Shown: positions 35,201 to 44,399 of the stretch, one piece after another | Layout of the letters: every line of letters starts with the position of its first letter | Position numbering within the stretch: position 1 is the stretch's first letter | NCBI RefSeq assembly: GCF_947488715.1 | Contig: NZ_CANLAG010000009.1 | Coordinates: forward strand, 1 to 64,000 | Length of the DNA stretch: 64,000 bases | Reading direction: 5' to 3' | DNA from: an uncultured Tateyamaria sp. | GTDB taxonomy: Bacteria; Pseudomonadota; Alphaproteobacteria; Rhodobacterales; Rhodobacteraceae | The notes under the pieces: model-generated | The model's input: only the letters and a program-made list of their open reading frames with translations | The model's database searches: none | What the model was told of the DNA's origin: nothing | Made by a program: the position numbers and the translations under genes

Positions 35201-37942
35201 ATGCGCCTGTCTGATGCCATAACCCGATTGCCCCGTCCCTTTGATACTCCGCGCGGGGACGAAGCCGTCGCCGCATGCGGTGATCTGGATGCACCAACCC
35301 GCGATCTGGTTCATGCAACGGCGGCGTGCAGCCCATATCTGGCAGGCCTGATCCAACGCGAGGCCGCGTGGCTGCCTGAGGCTGTGACCGACGTGTCATC
35401 CGCGTTGGCGGATGCGCTGACGCCCCCAAAGGGCGATATGCAGACGATCAAGACAGAGCTGCGCAGGTCCAAACGCCGCATCGCTCTGCTGGCAGCATTG
35501 GCGGATCTCGGGGGTGCGTGGTCTCTCGAAGAGGTGACGGGCGCGTTGACCCGCTTGGCCGACATGGCCTGTGACGCCGCCTTGTCAGCGGCCCTCGCAC
35601 TGCAGGTCAAACGCGGCAAACTGCCGGACGATGATCCGGGTCTGTTTGTGCTGGCCATGGGCAAAATGGGCGCGTTCGAGCTGAACTATTCCTCTGATGT
35701 CGACCTGATCTGTCTCTTTGACGAAACCCGGCACGATGCGGCGGACTATGCGATGGTGCGCAAGGCCTGCGTCAAGGCGGTGCAGGACATGTGTGCGGCA
35801 CTCAGCGACCTGACGCCTGATGGCTACGTATTCCGCACAGACCTGCGCCTGCGCCCCGACCCGGCGGTCACACCCGTTGTTCTGTCGACCGGCGCGGCAG
35901 AGCGGTACTATGAAAGCCTGGGCCGCACATGGGAACGCGCCGCCTTTATCAAGGCGCGGCCCTGCGCTGGCAATATCGCGGCAGGTGCTGCGTTTCTGGA
36001 GGATCTCAGCCCGTTTGTCTGGCGCCGCCACCTTGATTTCGCCGCCGTTCAGGACGCCCACGACATGCGGTTGGCCATTCGTGCGCACAAGGGCACAGGC
36101 GGGCCAATCACGCTGCCGGGCCACAACATGAAACTTGGGCGCGGGGGAATCCGCGAAATCGAGTTCTTTACCCAAACCCGCCAGTTGATCGCTGGCGGAC
36201 GTGATGCGTCGCTGCGCATGCGTGAAACCGTGCCGGGCCTGCGCCAGCTTGCGGTCAAGGGGTGGGTGCCGGAACAGATCGCGGACACGCTTGCCGACCA
36301 CTACCGCTTTGCCCGAACAGTCGAACACCGCGTCCAGATGGTCCGCGATGCGCAAACCCACACCTTGCCCTCCAACGACGAGGGGTTTGAACGCCTGGCC
36401 GCGATGATGGACATGGACCGCAGCGCGCTCGAGGCGGAATTGACCCACAGGCTGTCCGAAGTCCACGGCGAGACCGAAGGGTTCTTTGCGCCAGCTCGCC
36501 CCGATCCCGCGCCCGCACTGACGCTCGACCCTGCCATGCAGGCACGTTGGCGCAGCTATCCCGCCTTGCGCAGCACGCGCGGCGCGGCCCTTTTTGACCG
36601 GATTGAGCCGGTGTTGCTGGCCCGTCTGGCCGACAGCGCCAAGCCGGACGAGGCGCTTGCCGCCTTTGACGGATTCCTCGCGGGCCTGCCTGCGGGTGTC
36701 CAGCTCTTTGCTCTCTTCGAGGCCAATCCCCAACTTGTCGACCTGCTTGTCGACATCACCGCGACGTCGCCCGCGCTGGCACGCTACCTGTCGCGCAACG
36801 CAGGTGTGCTGGACGCGGTGATTGGCGGCAGCTTTTTCGAACCCTGGCCCGGCCAGGATGCCCTGACCGTTGATGCGGCTGCGAAACTCGCCGCTGCTGC
36901 GGATTACGAGGCCAAGCTGGACACCATCCGCGCCTGGGCCAAGGAATGGCACTTTCGCATAGGCGTGCACCATTTGCGCCAGTTGACAACCGCGCGCGAG
37001 GCGGGCGCACAGTATTCCGATCTCGCACGTGCGGCCCTGCGCGCCCTTTGGCCCGAGGTCCAGACCCATTTTGCCCGCCGCCACGGCCCGCCGCCCGGAC
37101 GCGGCGCGGCGATCATCGGCATGGGCAGCCTTGGGGCAGGGCAGTTGACCGCACAGTCGGACCTGGACCTGATTGTCATCTACGACGCCGAAGGTCACGA
37201 CCAGTCCGACGGCCCGCGCCCCCTCAATACCCGCGCTTACTATGCCAAGCTGACGCAAGCGCTGATCACGGCTGTCACCACCCAAACCGCACAGGGGCGG
37301 CTCTATGAGGCGGACATGCGCCTGCGCCCCTCGGGCAATCAGGGGCCGGTGGCGACGAGTTGGGCCGCGTACCAGACCTATCAGGAGAACGAGGCCTGGT
37401 TGTGGGAACATCTGGCGCTTGTGCGTGCCTCTTGTGTGGCGGGGCCGGACAGCCTTGTGCGCGACATCCACGGCCTGCGTGCGCGTATCCTGTCCACGCC
37501 GCGCGAAGGCGCTGACGTGGTGACCCAGTTGCGCGACATGCGCGACCGCATTGCGTCGGCCAAGGCACCGGACGGCCTCTGGGATGCCAAGATTGGCGCG
37601 GGCCGGCTGCAGGACATCGAACTGCTGGCGCAGGCGGGCATCGTGATGACAGGCCATGATGGCAGCCAGGTGCGCGACGGATTGCTGGCCTGCGTCGCGG
37701 CTGGCCTTTTGGATGACGCAGGCGCGCAGTCTTTGGCCGACATCTATGAGATGCTGTGGCGCGTGCAGATGGTCACGCGGCTCATCGGCTCTGCACCCGC
37801 CGACGATGGCCGCGTGGGTGAAGGGGGCATGGCCGTGTTCCTGCGCGCGCTGGAACAATTGTCGGCCGAGGACGCCGAAGCCGCATTGCACCGCGCACAT
37901 ACTACCAGTGCTGCGCTGATCGCGGCGGCGCTGGACCGCTGA
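35201..37942 (+). CDS. glnE: Glutamine synthetase adenylyltransferase/deadenylylase
   Basis: The 913-residue bifunctional enzyme adenylylates and deadenylylates glutamine synthetase in response to PII. Two nucleotidyltransferase halves are seen: the N-terminal one with GKMGAFELNYSSDVDLICLFD and the C-terminal one with GMGSLGAGQLTAQSDLDLIVIYD. Each keeps the metal-binding Asp pair. The ATG at 35201 is chosen over a TTG seven codons upstream. A small conserved-looking gene follows after 19 bp. Confidence 0.95.
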   Translation: MRLSDAITRLPRPFDTPRGDEAVAACGDLDAPTRDLVHATAACSPYLAGLIQREAAWLPEAVTDVSSALADALTPPKGDMQTIKTELRRSKRRIALLAALADLGGAWSLEEVTGALTRLADMACDAALSAALALQVKRGKLPDDDPGLFVLAMGKMGAFELNYSSDVDLICLFDETRHDAADYAMVRKACVKAVQDMCAALSDLTPDGYVFRTDLRLRPDPAVTPVVLSTGAAERYYESLGRTWERAAFIKARPCAGNIAAGAAFLEDLSPFVWRRHLDFAAVQDAHDMRLAIRAHKGTGGPITLPGHNMKLGRGGIREIEFFTQTRQLIAGGRDASLRMRETVPGLRQLAVKGWVPEQIADTLADHYRFARTVEHRVQMVRDAQTHTLPSNDEGFERLAAMMDMDRSALEAELTHRLSEVHGETEGFFAPARPDPAPALTLDPAMQARWRSYPALRSTRGAALFDRIEPVLLARLADSAKPDEALAAFDGFLAGLPAGVQLFALFEANPQLVDLLVDITATSPALARYLSRNAGVLDAVIGGSFFEPWPGQDALTVDAAAKLAAAADYEAKLDTIRAWAKEWHFRIGVHHLRQLTTAREAGAQYSDLARAALRALWPEVQTHFARRHGPPPGRGAAIIGMGSLGAGQLTAQSDLDLIVIYDAEGHDQSDGPRPLNTRAYYAKLTQALITAVTTQTAQGRLYEADMRLRPSGNQGPVATSWAAYQTYQENEAWLWEHLALVRASCVAGPDSLVRDIHGLRARILSTPREGADVVTQLRDMRDRIASAKAPDGLWDAKIGAGRLQDIELLAQAGIVMTGHDGSQVRDGLLACVAAGLLDDAGAQSLADIYEMLWRVQMVTRLIGSAPADDGRVGEGGMAVFLRALEQLSAEDAEAALHRAHTTSAALIAAALDR

Positions 37943-37961
37943 GAAAGAGGACGAACACGTC

Positions 37962-38240
37962 ATGGCAACCAAGGGTGAACCCCAGGACCCCAAAGGCCTC
38001 ATCTTCGAGGCTTACCGCATCGAAGGTATCACGCAGCCGGAATGTAGGACGATCTTTCTCGACTGGGCCCTCAGCCTGCCGGATGCCACCAGCCACGCGG
38101 CGGCGATTGCGCATCTGTTGGACCGCTATGGCCCCGATCACAACGACCATCCCATGACACAAGTGCTGCGCGAAGGCCGCGATGGTATGGCTACACCGCG
38201 CCGTCGGGGCGGCTGGCGGGGACGATCCCGCGCGCATTGA
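37962..38240 (+). CDS. Small hypothetical protein downstream of glnE
   Basis: The 92-residue product has a central helical part (GLIFEAYRIEGITQPECRTIFLDWALSL, then AAIAHLLDRYGPDHNDHPMTQVLREG) and a basic Arg/Gly tail. AGAGGA precedes the ATG. I do not recognise a named domain, but the clean spacing after glnE and even codon use support a real gene. No enzyme motif is seen. Confidence 0.7.
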   Translation: MATKGEPQDPKGLIFEAYRIEGITQPECRTIFLDWALSLPDATSHAAAIAHLLDRYGPDHNDHPMTQVLREGRDGMATPRRRGGWRGRSRAH

Positions 38241-38288
38241 TCCATTGATGCGCAACGCGGTCCAATTGGTGCATGCCGCAAAACAATC

Positions 38289-38320
38289 GCGCAATTGAAC
38301 ACATTTTGTCTCAATTGCGC
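38289..38320. promoter_or_regulatory. 10-bp inverted repeat upstream of a lipoprotein gene
   Basis: GCGCAATTGA and TCAATTGCGC are perfect inverted copies with a 12-base spacer. A third CAATTGCG occurs near 38368, before the ATG at 38392. No T tract follows, so an operator fits better than a terminator. Confidence 0.5.
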
Positions 38321-38391
38321 CTCAGTTTCCGATCATGTTCACGCTGAACAAAAAGAAAGCGCGCAAACAATTGCGTGGATCGGAGAAGAAA

Positions 38392-39048
38392 ATGAAACGC
38401 ATCAAACTGGTTATGCTTCTTGTTATGGGTGGCCTTGTTTCGGCCTGTGCAAACACGAATGTCGCCTCGCGGAATGCTCCGTTTGACAGCGCACCTCTCA
38501 ACGCAGGTCCTGGCGCTGCCTACCTGTCGCTGCTGACGGATGTCAGTGTTGAAAACATCACTGTGCGGGTGCCGCGCAGCCTCAAGGTGTCCGAAGCCAA
38601 CCGCTACCTGCCCGCAGGTGACATTGTCTGGCGCGAGGACCCCATTGGTGACCGCCACGCCCAGGTTGCACAGATCTTTCACGACGCCCTGACACGTGGC
38701 ACCGAGGCGCTGGACGGCAAGCTGCCCGTCGCCCTCGACGTCGAAGTCAGCCGCTTTCACGCACTCACCGAAAAGGCGCGCTATACCACTGGCGGCGTGC
38801 ACAACATCACCTTCACGCTGACGCTGCGCGATGCTGAAACCGGTGCCGCCCTGAGTGACCCGCGCTTTATCCGCGCCGATCTCGACGCCTTTGGCGGTCA
38901 ACAAGCACTCGCCGCTGAGGCCCGTGGCCTGACCCAAAAGGTCCGCATCAGCAACCACCTCGCCGAAGTGATCCGGCAGGAGCTGACCACCGAGGAGGGG
39001 TTCCAGAACCCGCGTCTGGGTCTGATCCAGGCGATGAACCAAATCTGA
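38392..39048 (+). CDS. Lipoprotein of unknown function (Rhodobacterales-type)
   Basis: The 218-residue protein has a lipoprotein signal with lipobox VSAC (MLLVMGGLVSAC). The mature part has YLSLLTDVSVENITVRVPRSLKVSEANRYLPAGDIVWREDP and a C-terminal helical stretch; it looks like an envelope lipoprotein of the DUF6778 kind. GGAG lies seven bases before the ATG. Function is unknown. Confidence 0.75.
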   Translation: MKRIKLVMLLVMGGLVSACANTNVASRNAPFDSAPLNAGPGAAYLSLLTDVSVENITVRVPRSLKVSEANRYLPAGDIVWREDPIGDRHAQVAQIFHDALTRGTEALDGKLPVALDVEVSRFHALTEKARYTTGGVHNITFTLTLRDAETGAALSDPRFIRADLDAFGGQQALAAEARGLTQKVRISNHLAEVIRQELTTEEGFQNPRLGLIQAMNQI

Positions 39049-39087
39049 TCTTTCACTGATCACTCGAACGAACTAGAGGAGGGCGCT

Positions 39088-40296
39088 ATGACAGCGCCCT
39101 CTCTTGCATCCGACCGCCCCGTAATCCGCCTGCGTCCCAAAACCGATGCCCGCCGCATCCGCCACGGGTTTCCCTGGGCCTACGCCAACGAAGTGGTCAC
39201 TGACCGCCGCACCAAGGCGCTGGCCCCCGGCACCATCGCCGAGTTGCAGGACGAAAACCGCGCGCCCATCGCGCTGGTGGCCGTGAACCCCCTGTCCAAG
39301 ATCATTGCTCGTGTCATTGACCGCGATGTGCAGGCCACCGTTGACACGGCATGGTTTGCCACCCGTCTGACCCGCGCGCTGGCCTTGCGCGAACGGCTGT
39401 TTGACGCACCATTCTACCGGTTAATCCATGCCGAAGCGGATGGCCTGCCGGGCGTGGTCATTGACCGGTTTGGCGACACCTGTGTGACCCAACCCAATGC
39501 CGCATGGGCCGACACCCGGATCGACATGCTGCGCGATGCGCTCGTCGACGTGGTCGGTTGCAACACGCTGATCAAGAACGCCAGTGGCCGCGCCCGCGAC
39601 CTCGAAGGGCTGGATGATGTGTCCGCCGTGCTGCACGGCACGGCACCCGACGCGCCGCTGCACGTGCCTATGAACGGTGCCACGTACCTTGCGGATGTGA
39701 CAGGCGGCCAGAAAACCGGGCTGTTCTTTGACCAACGGCCCAACCACGCCTTTGCCGCCAACATGGCGCGAGACGCGCGCGTGCTGGACGTGTTCAGCCA
39801 TGTGGGTGGCTTTGGTCTTGCCGCACTTGCGGGCGGTGCGGCCTCTGCGCTCTGTGTGGATGGATCGGCTCCGGCGCTGGATCTGGCCGGGCAGGGCGCT
39901 GCTGCCATGGGTGCGCAGGACCGCTTTGACACCCGGCAAGGCGACGCCTTTGACGTGCTCACCGCCTTGGGCGACGAAGGCGCTACTTTTGATATGGTCA
40001 TCTGCGACCCACCGGCCTTTGCACCCGCCAAACCCGCACTCGAGGCGGGCTTGCGCGCCTATGAACGCATCGCGCGTCTGGCCACGCCGCTGGTGGCCCC
40101 CGGTGGCATTCTAGTGTTGTGCAGTTGCTCTCACGCCGCCGACCTGACACGGTTCCGCACCGCATGTGTGCGCGGCATTGGGCGGGCGGGACGCGCACCT
40201 GCGCTGATCCACACCGGCTTTGCGGGCCCGGATCATCCGCTCCTGCCACAACTGGCCGAAAGCGGTTACCTCAAGGCGCTGTTCTTCCGCCTATGA
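39088..40296 (+). CDS. RlmI-like 23S rRNA m5C methyltransferase
   Basis: The 402-residue protein has an N-terminal PUA domain (IRHGFPWAYANEV), a central part with FYRLIHAEADGLPGVVIDRFGD, and a SAM-binding domain with VLDVFSHVGGFGLAALAGGA, the motif CDPPAFAPAK and the cysteine-containing LVLCSCSHAAD. This is the architecture of RlmI, which methylates one cytosine of 23S rRNA. Its stop overlaps the start of the PIN gene (ATGA). Confidence 0.88.
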   Translation: MTAPSLASDRPVIRLRPKTDARRIRHGFPWAYANEVVTDRRTKALAPGTIAELQDENRAPIALVAVNPLSKIIARVIDRDVQATVDTAWFATRLTRALALRERLFDAPFYRLIHAEADGLPGVVIDRFGDTCVTQPNAAWADTRIDMLRDALVDVVGCNTLIKNASGRARDLEGLDDVSAVLHGTAPDAPLHVPMNGATYLADVTGGQKTGLFFDQRPNHAFAANMARDARVLDVFSHVGGFGLAALAGGAASALCVDGSAPALDLAGQGAAAMGAQDRFDTRQGDAFDVLTALGDEGATFDMVICDPPAFAPAKPALEAGLRAYERIARLATPLVAPGGILVLCSCSHAADLTRFRTACVRGIGRAGRAPALIHTGFAGPDHPLLPQLAESGYLKALFFRL

Positions 40297-40841
40297 AGAT
40301 CCTGATCGACGCCAATGTCCTGTATCCAACAGTGATGCGCGAAGTGGTCGTTGGCGCAGCCCGCGCAGGCTTCTTTGAGCCGCAATGGTCGCCCCGCATC
40401 GTAGAGGAATGGGCGCGCGCCGCGGCCCGTCACGGCGTCGAGGGCGAGGTGCAGGCACGGGGCACGGCCGCAATGCTGAACGCCACGTGGCCGCGCGCTT
40501 CCATCAGCCATCCCCCCGCACTCGAAGAGCGCCTCTGGCTCCCCGATCCGGGCGACATCCACGTCCTGGCCGCCGCCATCCACGGCTCCTCCGATATGAT
40601 CATGACCATGAACGCCAAGGACTTCCCCCGCAACATCCTGACCGAAGAGGGTCTGTTGCGCGTCGATCCCGATGGCTACCTGCAAGGCTGTGCCGAGGCG
40701 CAGCCCGATCGCATCATCCCTGTGGCCCAGGCCGTCCTGGCCGAGGCGCGTCGCCTGTCCGGCGATGACTGGACCATGCGCGCATTGATGAAAAAGGCCC
40801 GTCTACCCCGCTTTGGCAAAGCCGTTGAGCGGTTGAGCTAG
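40293..40841 (+). CDS. PIN-domain nuclease-like protein
   Basis: The 182-residue protein begins with KILIDANVLYP, giving the first acidic residue of a PIN domain, and has later acidic residues (DPGDIHVLAAAIHGSSDMIMTMNAKDFP) typical of the metal site. No antitoxin gene is next to it, and the start is coupled to the rRNA methyltransferase, so a housekeeping RNA-processing role is likelier than a toxin. It matches a Rhodobacterales PIN family in character. Confidence 0.8.
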   Translation: MKILIDANVLYPTVMREVVVGAARAGFFEPQWSPRIVEEWARAAARHGVEGEVQARGTAAMLNATWPRASISHPPALEERLWLPDPGDIHVLAAAIHGSSDMIMTMNAKDFPRNILTEEGLLRVDPDGYLQGCAEAQPDRIIPVAQAVLAEARRLSGDDWTMRALMKKARLPRFGKAVERLS

Positions 40842-41563
40842 CCCTCAAGCTGCCACTTGGCGCGCAGACCTTCGAGCGCCTTGATCCGCTCTGCCGTTTT
40901 GGGGTGGCTCAACAACCACGCAGGTGCGGCACCTGCATTGGATTTCGTCAGGCTCTCCAGTTTTTCGAACAGGGTGATTTGGGGATCAATCCCGATGCCC
41001 GCCTTGGTCAACAGGGCCGCCGCATAGGCATCCGCCTCGTATTCATCCCCCCGCGACAATCGCGCCGCCAGCAATGTGGTCAAGCCATTGGCCACCCAAA
41101 CGCCCACGCCGGGCAAAAACCGCGACAGGACCATGGCCAGCGCCGTGCGCAGCGCATTTTGCCCGGAAAAGTCGATCATCCGGCGGCGGCTGTGTCCCAG
41201 CGCCACGTGACCCAACTCATGCGCGATCACACTGGCCATCTCTGCGGCGGACACGCTGCCGCGTCGGAATTTGTTGTAAAAACCCCGCGTGATGAAAATG
41301 CGCCCGTCCGGCGCGGCCAGACCGTTTACCGGCTCAATCTCGTAAATGAATACCTTGATGCGGTCCAAATCCAGCGCGCGCGCCAGTTGATTGCACATCT
41401 CGCGCAACATCGGATCGGCCAGCTCGGTGGATTTCTCGTCCAGCTCGCGCGCGGTGCGCCAAGCGGAAAAACGATACATCGCAACCCCATAGGCCAGCGC
41501 GAGAAGGATCGGCATCACTTTGATCATCACGCTCATATGGGGCAGGTGGTGCCGGTTTTCCAT
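40838..41563 (-). CDS. M48-family membrane metallopeptidase
   Basis: The 241-residue protein has an N-terminal membrane segment (MPILLALAYGVAMY), the zinc motif HELGHVALGH and a third-ligand region SRGDEYEADAYAA, ending with LSHPKTAERIKALE. It resembles HtpX/Oma1-like envelope proteases. Its stop overlaps the PIN gene end by 4 bp. An ATG at 41536 is an alternative start. This is the second M48 protease in the window. Confidence 0.85.
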   Translation of the reverse strand: MENRHHLPHMSVMIKVMPILLALAYGVAMYRFSAWRTARELDEKSTELADPMLREMCNQLARALDLDRIKVFIYEIEPVNGLAAPDGRIFITRGFYNKFRRGSVSAAEMASVIAHELGHVALGHSRRRMIDFSGQNALRTALAMVLSRFLPGVGVWVANGLTTLLAARLSRGDEYEADAYAAALLTKAGIGIDPQITLFEKLESLTKSNAGAAPAWLLSHPKTAERIKALEGLRAKWQLEG

Positions 41564-41703
41564 GTCTGTCGGGCAGTTACCGCACGCGTTTGGGGTGTCA
41601 TTGTGTCCGGATCGGAAACAATACGTTTTCAGGTGCCCGTCAAATCACCGTTGCACAGCGGTGCGTCGGCCGTAATCTGAATCCAACTATGGGGGGAAAT
41701 GAC

Positions 41704-43008
41704 ATGCTGGGGCTGATGGCGCTATTGATGGGTGGACTGGCCAGTGCCGCCATCCTGGGCACGGATCAAGATGACGAGATCCAAGGCACAAACAGGGATG
41801 ACGTCGTTGATGCTGGTGCGGGCAATGATTTTGTAAACACTGGCGCAGGCAACGATGCGGTGTTTGGCGGCGATGGTGCGGATACGGTCCAGGTCGGTTT
41901 TGGCAACGACACGGTGGATGCAGGCGCAGGCGACGACATGATCCGTGGCGGCCAGAACGACGATCTACTGTCTGGCGGTGATGGGGCCGACCAGATCTTT
42001 GGCGGCACGGGTCAGGATCAGATCCTGGGCGGCGCGGGCGCAGACATCGTGCGCGCAGGCAACGGGGCCGATCAGGTGCAGGGCGACGAAGGGCGCGACA
42101 AGCTCTTTGGGGACGGCGGCAATGACACGCTCGAAGGTGGCCGCCAGAACGATACGATTGACGCCGGGCGCGGCAATGACGCGCTCTTTGGTGGCAGCGA
42201 GGATGACACGCTGCTGGGCCGTCAGGGCAATGATCTGCTGGATGGTGGTATCCGCAACGACCTGCTGGACGGCGGGCAGGGGAACGACACTCTCCTGGGC
42301 GGTGACGGAAATGACAGCCTTGATGGCGGCACTGGCGATGATGTGCTCGACGGCGGCGAGGGCCGCAACACCGTCAACGGCGGCAGCGGTGATGACATCC
42401 TGCGCGGCGGTGCAGGGGGCAACTCGCTCAACGGTGACGAGGGCGATGATGTGCTTGACGGCGGCGATGGCCGCGATTTCCTGCGTGGTGGTGAGGGCGA
42501 TGACACGCTGGCAGGCGGCGCAGGGTTCGACCTGCAATTCGGCGGCGACGGCGACGACGAAATCCACGTCACCAACTTTGCCCCGGCAGACGCGCCGTCT
42601 TACTTGATTGACTATGCCTCGGGTGGCGAAGGCAGCGACACGATCTTTGCCGAGGGCAACGCCGCGCGCATCTATTTCGGGGAATCCGTGTCCTCGACCG
42701 ATGTGCTGATCCCGCAAACCGGCGATGCGGTCCTGACCGTTGTGGGGTTCGAGCCGGACTTTGACGGCACAGGCACCGGCGACATCCTCGACCTCAGCGC
42801 GCTCGAAGACGCACGTGGCCGACCCATCAGCGTCGATGACTTCTCGGTCGAACAGCGCGACATCGTGGACGGCATCGCATCCCAGATCGTGCTGCGCGTG
42901 TCCAATGGACCGGACGACGACACCCTGACCATCGTGTTGAACAACCCTGATTTCGAGGTGCCGCAAAACAACAGGGAGTTCCTGACCGCGCTGGGTATCC
43001 CGGCCTAG
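41704..43008 (+). CDS. RTX calcium-binding repeat protein
   Basis: The 434-residue protein is nearly all glycine/aspartate nonapeptide repeats (GGxGxDxLx, about residues 20-290) that form calcium-filled beta rolls, followed by a non-repeated C-terminal domain (about 290-434). A short hydrophobic N-terminus (MLGLMALLMGGLASAAILG) could be a signal or anchor, unlike most RTX proteins, which lack one. GGGGGGA lies eight bases upstream of the ATG at 41704. No Hint domain and no secretion genes are seen. A surface or extracellular role is likely. Confidence 0.85.
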   Translation: MLGLMALLMGGLASAAILGTDQDDEIQGTNRDDVVDAGAGNDFVNTGAGNDAVFGGDGADTVQVGFGNDTVDAGAGDDMIRGGQNDDLLSGGDGADQIFGGTGQDQILGGAGADIVRAGNGADQVQGDEGRDKLFGDGGNDTLEGGRQNDTIDAGRGNDALFGGSEDDTLLGRQGNDLLDGGIRNDLLDGGQGNDTLLGGDGNDSLDGGTGDDVLDGGEGRNTVNGGSGDDILRGGAGGNSLNGDEGDDVLDGGDGRDFLRGGEGDDTLAGGAGFDLQFGGDGDDEIHVTNFAPADAPSYLIDYASGGEGSDTIFAEGNAARIYFGESVSSTDVLIPQTGDAVLTVVGFEPDFDGTGTGDILDLSALEDARGRPISVDDFSVEQRDIVDGIASQIVLRVSNGPDDDTLTIVLNNPDFEVPQNNREFLTALGIPA

Positions 43009-44192
43009 CGCGTCAGCGTCTTCATCCCCCGGCTCAACCCCTCCAGCGTCATGGGCACCATGGCCTCTGCGCCGAATATCTCCTGGATCATGCCGATGGA
43101 GTGGGTGTAGCCCCAGTATTTCTCGGGCACCGGGTTGATCCACAGGTTTGACACCCACTGATCCCGCGCGCGGGCCAGCCACACCTGGCCCGCCTCTTGG
43201 TTCCAATGCTCATTGGCTCCGCCGGGATAGGCGATCTCGTAAGGCGACATGCTGGCGTCGCCCACAAAGATGCACTTGTAATCGGGCCCGTAGGTCCGCA
43301 GCACCTCGTGCGTGGGCGTCTGCGCGTCCCAGCGACGGCGATTGTCGCGCCACACACCCTCGTACAGGCAGTTGTGGAAATAGAAGTGTTCCAGATGCTT
43401 GAACTCGGATTTGGCTGCTGAAAACAGCTCTTCCACGATCTTCACATGCGGATCCATCGACCCGCCGATATCGAGGAACAACAGCACCTTGACCGCATTG
43501 CGCCGCTCGGGCCGAGTTTTGACGTCGAGATACCCGTGTTCAGCCGTAGCACGGATGGTGCCGTTCAAGTCCAGCTCTTCTGCCGCACCATCGCGCGCCC
43601 AGCGGCGCAGGCGTTTTAATGCCACCTTGATGTTGCGGGTGCCCAGTTCAACTGTGTCGTCCAGGTTCTTGAATTCACGCTTGTCCCAGACCTTGACCGC
43701 GCGCTGATGACGGCTTTCCTTCTGGCCGATCCGCACCCCTTCGGGATTGTAGCCATAGGCGCCAAAGGGCGACGTACCAGCGGTGCCAACCCACTTGTTG
43801 CCGCCCTGATGGCGGCCCTTCTGTTCCTCAAGCCGTTTCTTGAGCGTTTCCATGAGCTTGTCAAAGCCACCTAAAGCTTCGATCTCTTTGCGCTCTTCCT
43901 CGCTCAGGTGCTTTTCGGCCAGCTTTTCCAGCCACTCCTGCGGAATGTCCACGGCCTCTAGCACCTGTTCGATGCTGATCTGCTCCAGCCCCTCAAAAGC
44001 GGCGGCAAAGGCGCGGTCGAACTTGTCGATGTTGCGCTCGTCCTTCACCATGCTGACCCGCGCCAGATAGTAGAACGCCTCGACATCATAGGTGGCCAGT
44101 CCGGCCTGCATCCCTTCGAGAAAGGCGAGGAATTCCCGCAACGAAACCGGCACGTTGTTTTTGCGCAAGGCCTCAAAGAAGGGCAGAAACAT
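43005..44192 (-). CDS. VWA-domain protein (CoxE-like) of a MoxR/VWA pair
   Basis: From the ATG at 44192 (GGGG upstream) the protein has 395 residues. The C-terminal von Willebrand A domain starts VLLFLDIGGSMDPH, a MIDAS variant (DxGGS rather than DxSxS). The N-terminal half is helical and charged. Such proteins act with MoxR AAA+ ATPases as metal-loading or chaperone systems. The MoxR gene is in the same leftward cluster (46413-47252). It is separated by one base from the upstream 56-aa membrane-protein gene. Confidence 0.85.
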   Translation of the reverse strand: MFLPFFEALRKNNVPVSLREFLAFLEGMQAGLATYDVEAFYYLARVSMVKDERNIDKFDRAFAAAFEGLEQISIEQVLEAVDIPQEWLEKLAEKHLSEEERKEIEALGGFDKLMETLKKRLEEQKGRHQGGNKWVGTAGTSPFGAYGYNPEGVRIGQKESRHQRAVKVWDKREFKNLDDTVELGTRNIKVALKRLRRWARDGAAEELDLNGTIRATAEHGYLDVKTRPERRNAVKVLLFLDIGGSMDPHVKIVEELFSAAKSEFKHLEHFYFHNCLYEGVWRDNRRRWDAQTPTHEVLRTYGPDYKCIFVGDASMSPYEIAYPGGANEHWNQEAGQVWLARARDQWVSNLWINPVPEKYWGYTHSIGMIQEIFGAEAMVPMTLEGLSRGMKTLTR

Positions 44193-44193
44193 C

Positions 44194-44364
44194 TCAGCCC
44201 CGCAGGTTGCGGTCGAGAACAACTGTGGCAATCAGCCCCACCACCACAAAGGCGAGGGCATAGCCAGCCGCGTATTGCGCCATGTCCAGACGATTGCCGC
44301 CGCGTTTGCGCGCGGTGTATCCGCCAATTAGCGCCCCAGCCAGAGCAGCCACAAGAACGATCAT
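44194..44364 (-). CDS. 56-residue membrane protein
   Basis: This short gene codes for 56 residues with two hydrophobic stretches (MIVLVAALAGALIGGY and YALAFVVVGLIATVVL) separated by a basic TARKRGGNR loop. AAGG stands four bases before the ATG. The stop lies one base from the VWA start, which argues for co-translation. It is the size and form of small Rhodobacterales envelope proteins; function is unknown. Confidence 0.7.
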   Translation of the reverse strand: MIVLVAALAGALIGGYTARKRGGNRLDMAQYAAGYALAFVVVGLIATVVLDRNLRG

Positions 44365-44399
44365 ATTACCTTGCCTTTCAATCCCCTAGGGCAGAAAGT

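Noticed and set aside
35585-38002. 805-codon minus-strand frame antisense to glnE
   Set aside because: A shadow of the high-GC glnE codons; both nucleotidyltransferase motifs are on the plus strand.
40293-40841. Toxin-antitoxin module at the PIN gene
   Set aside because: No small antitoxin gene is adjacent; the PIN gene is coupled to an rRNA methyltransferase gene and followed by a convergent protease.
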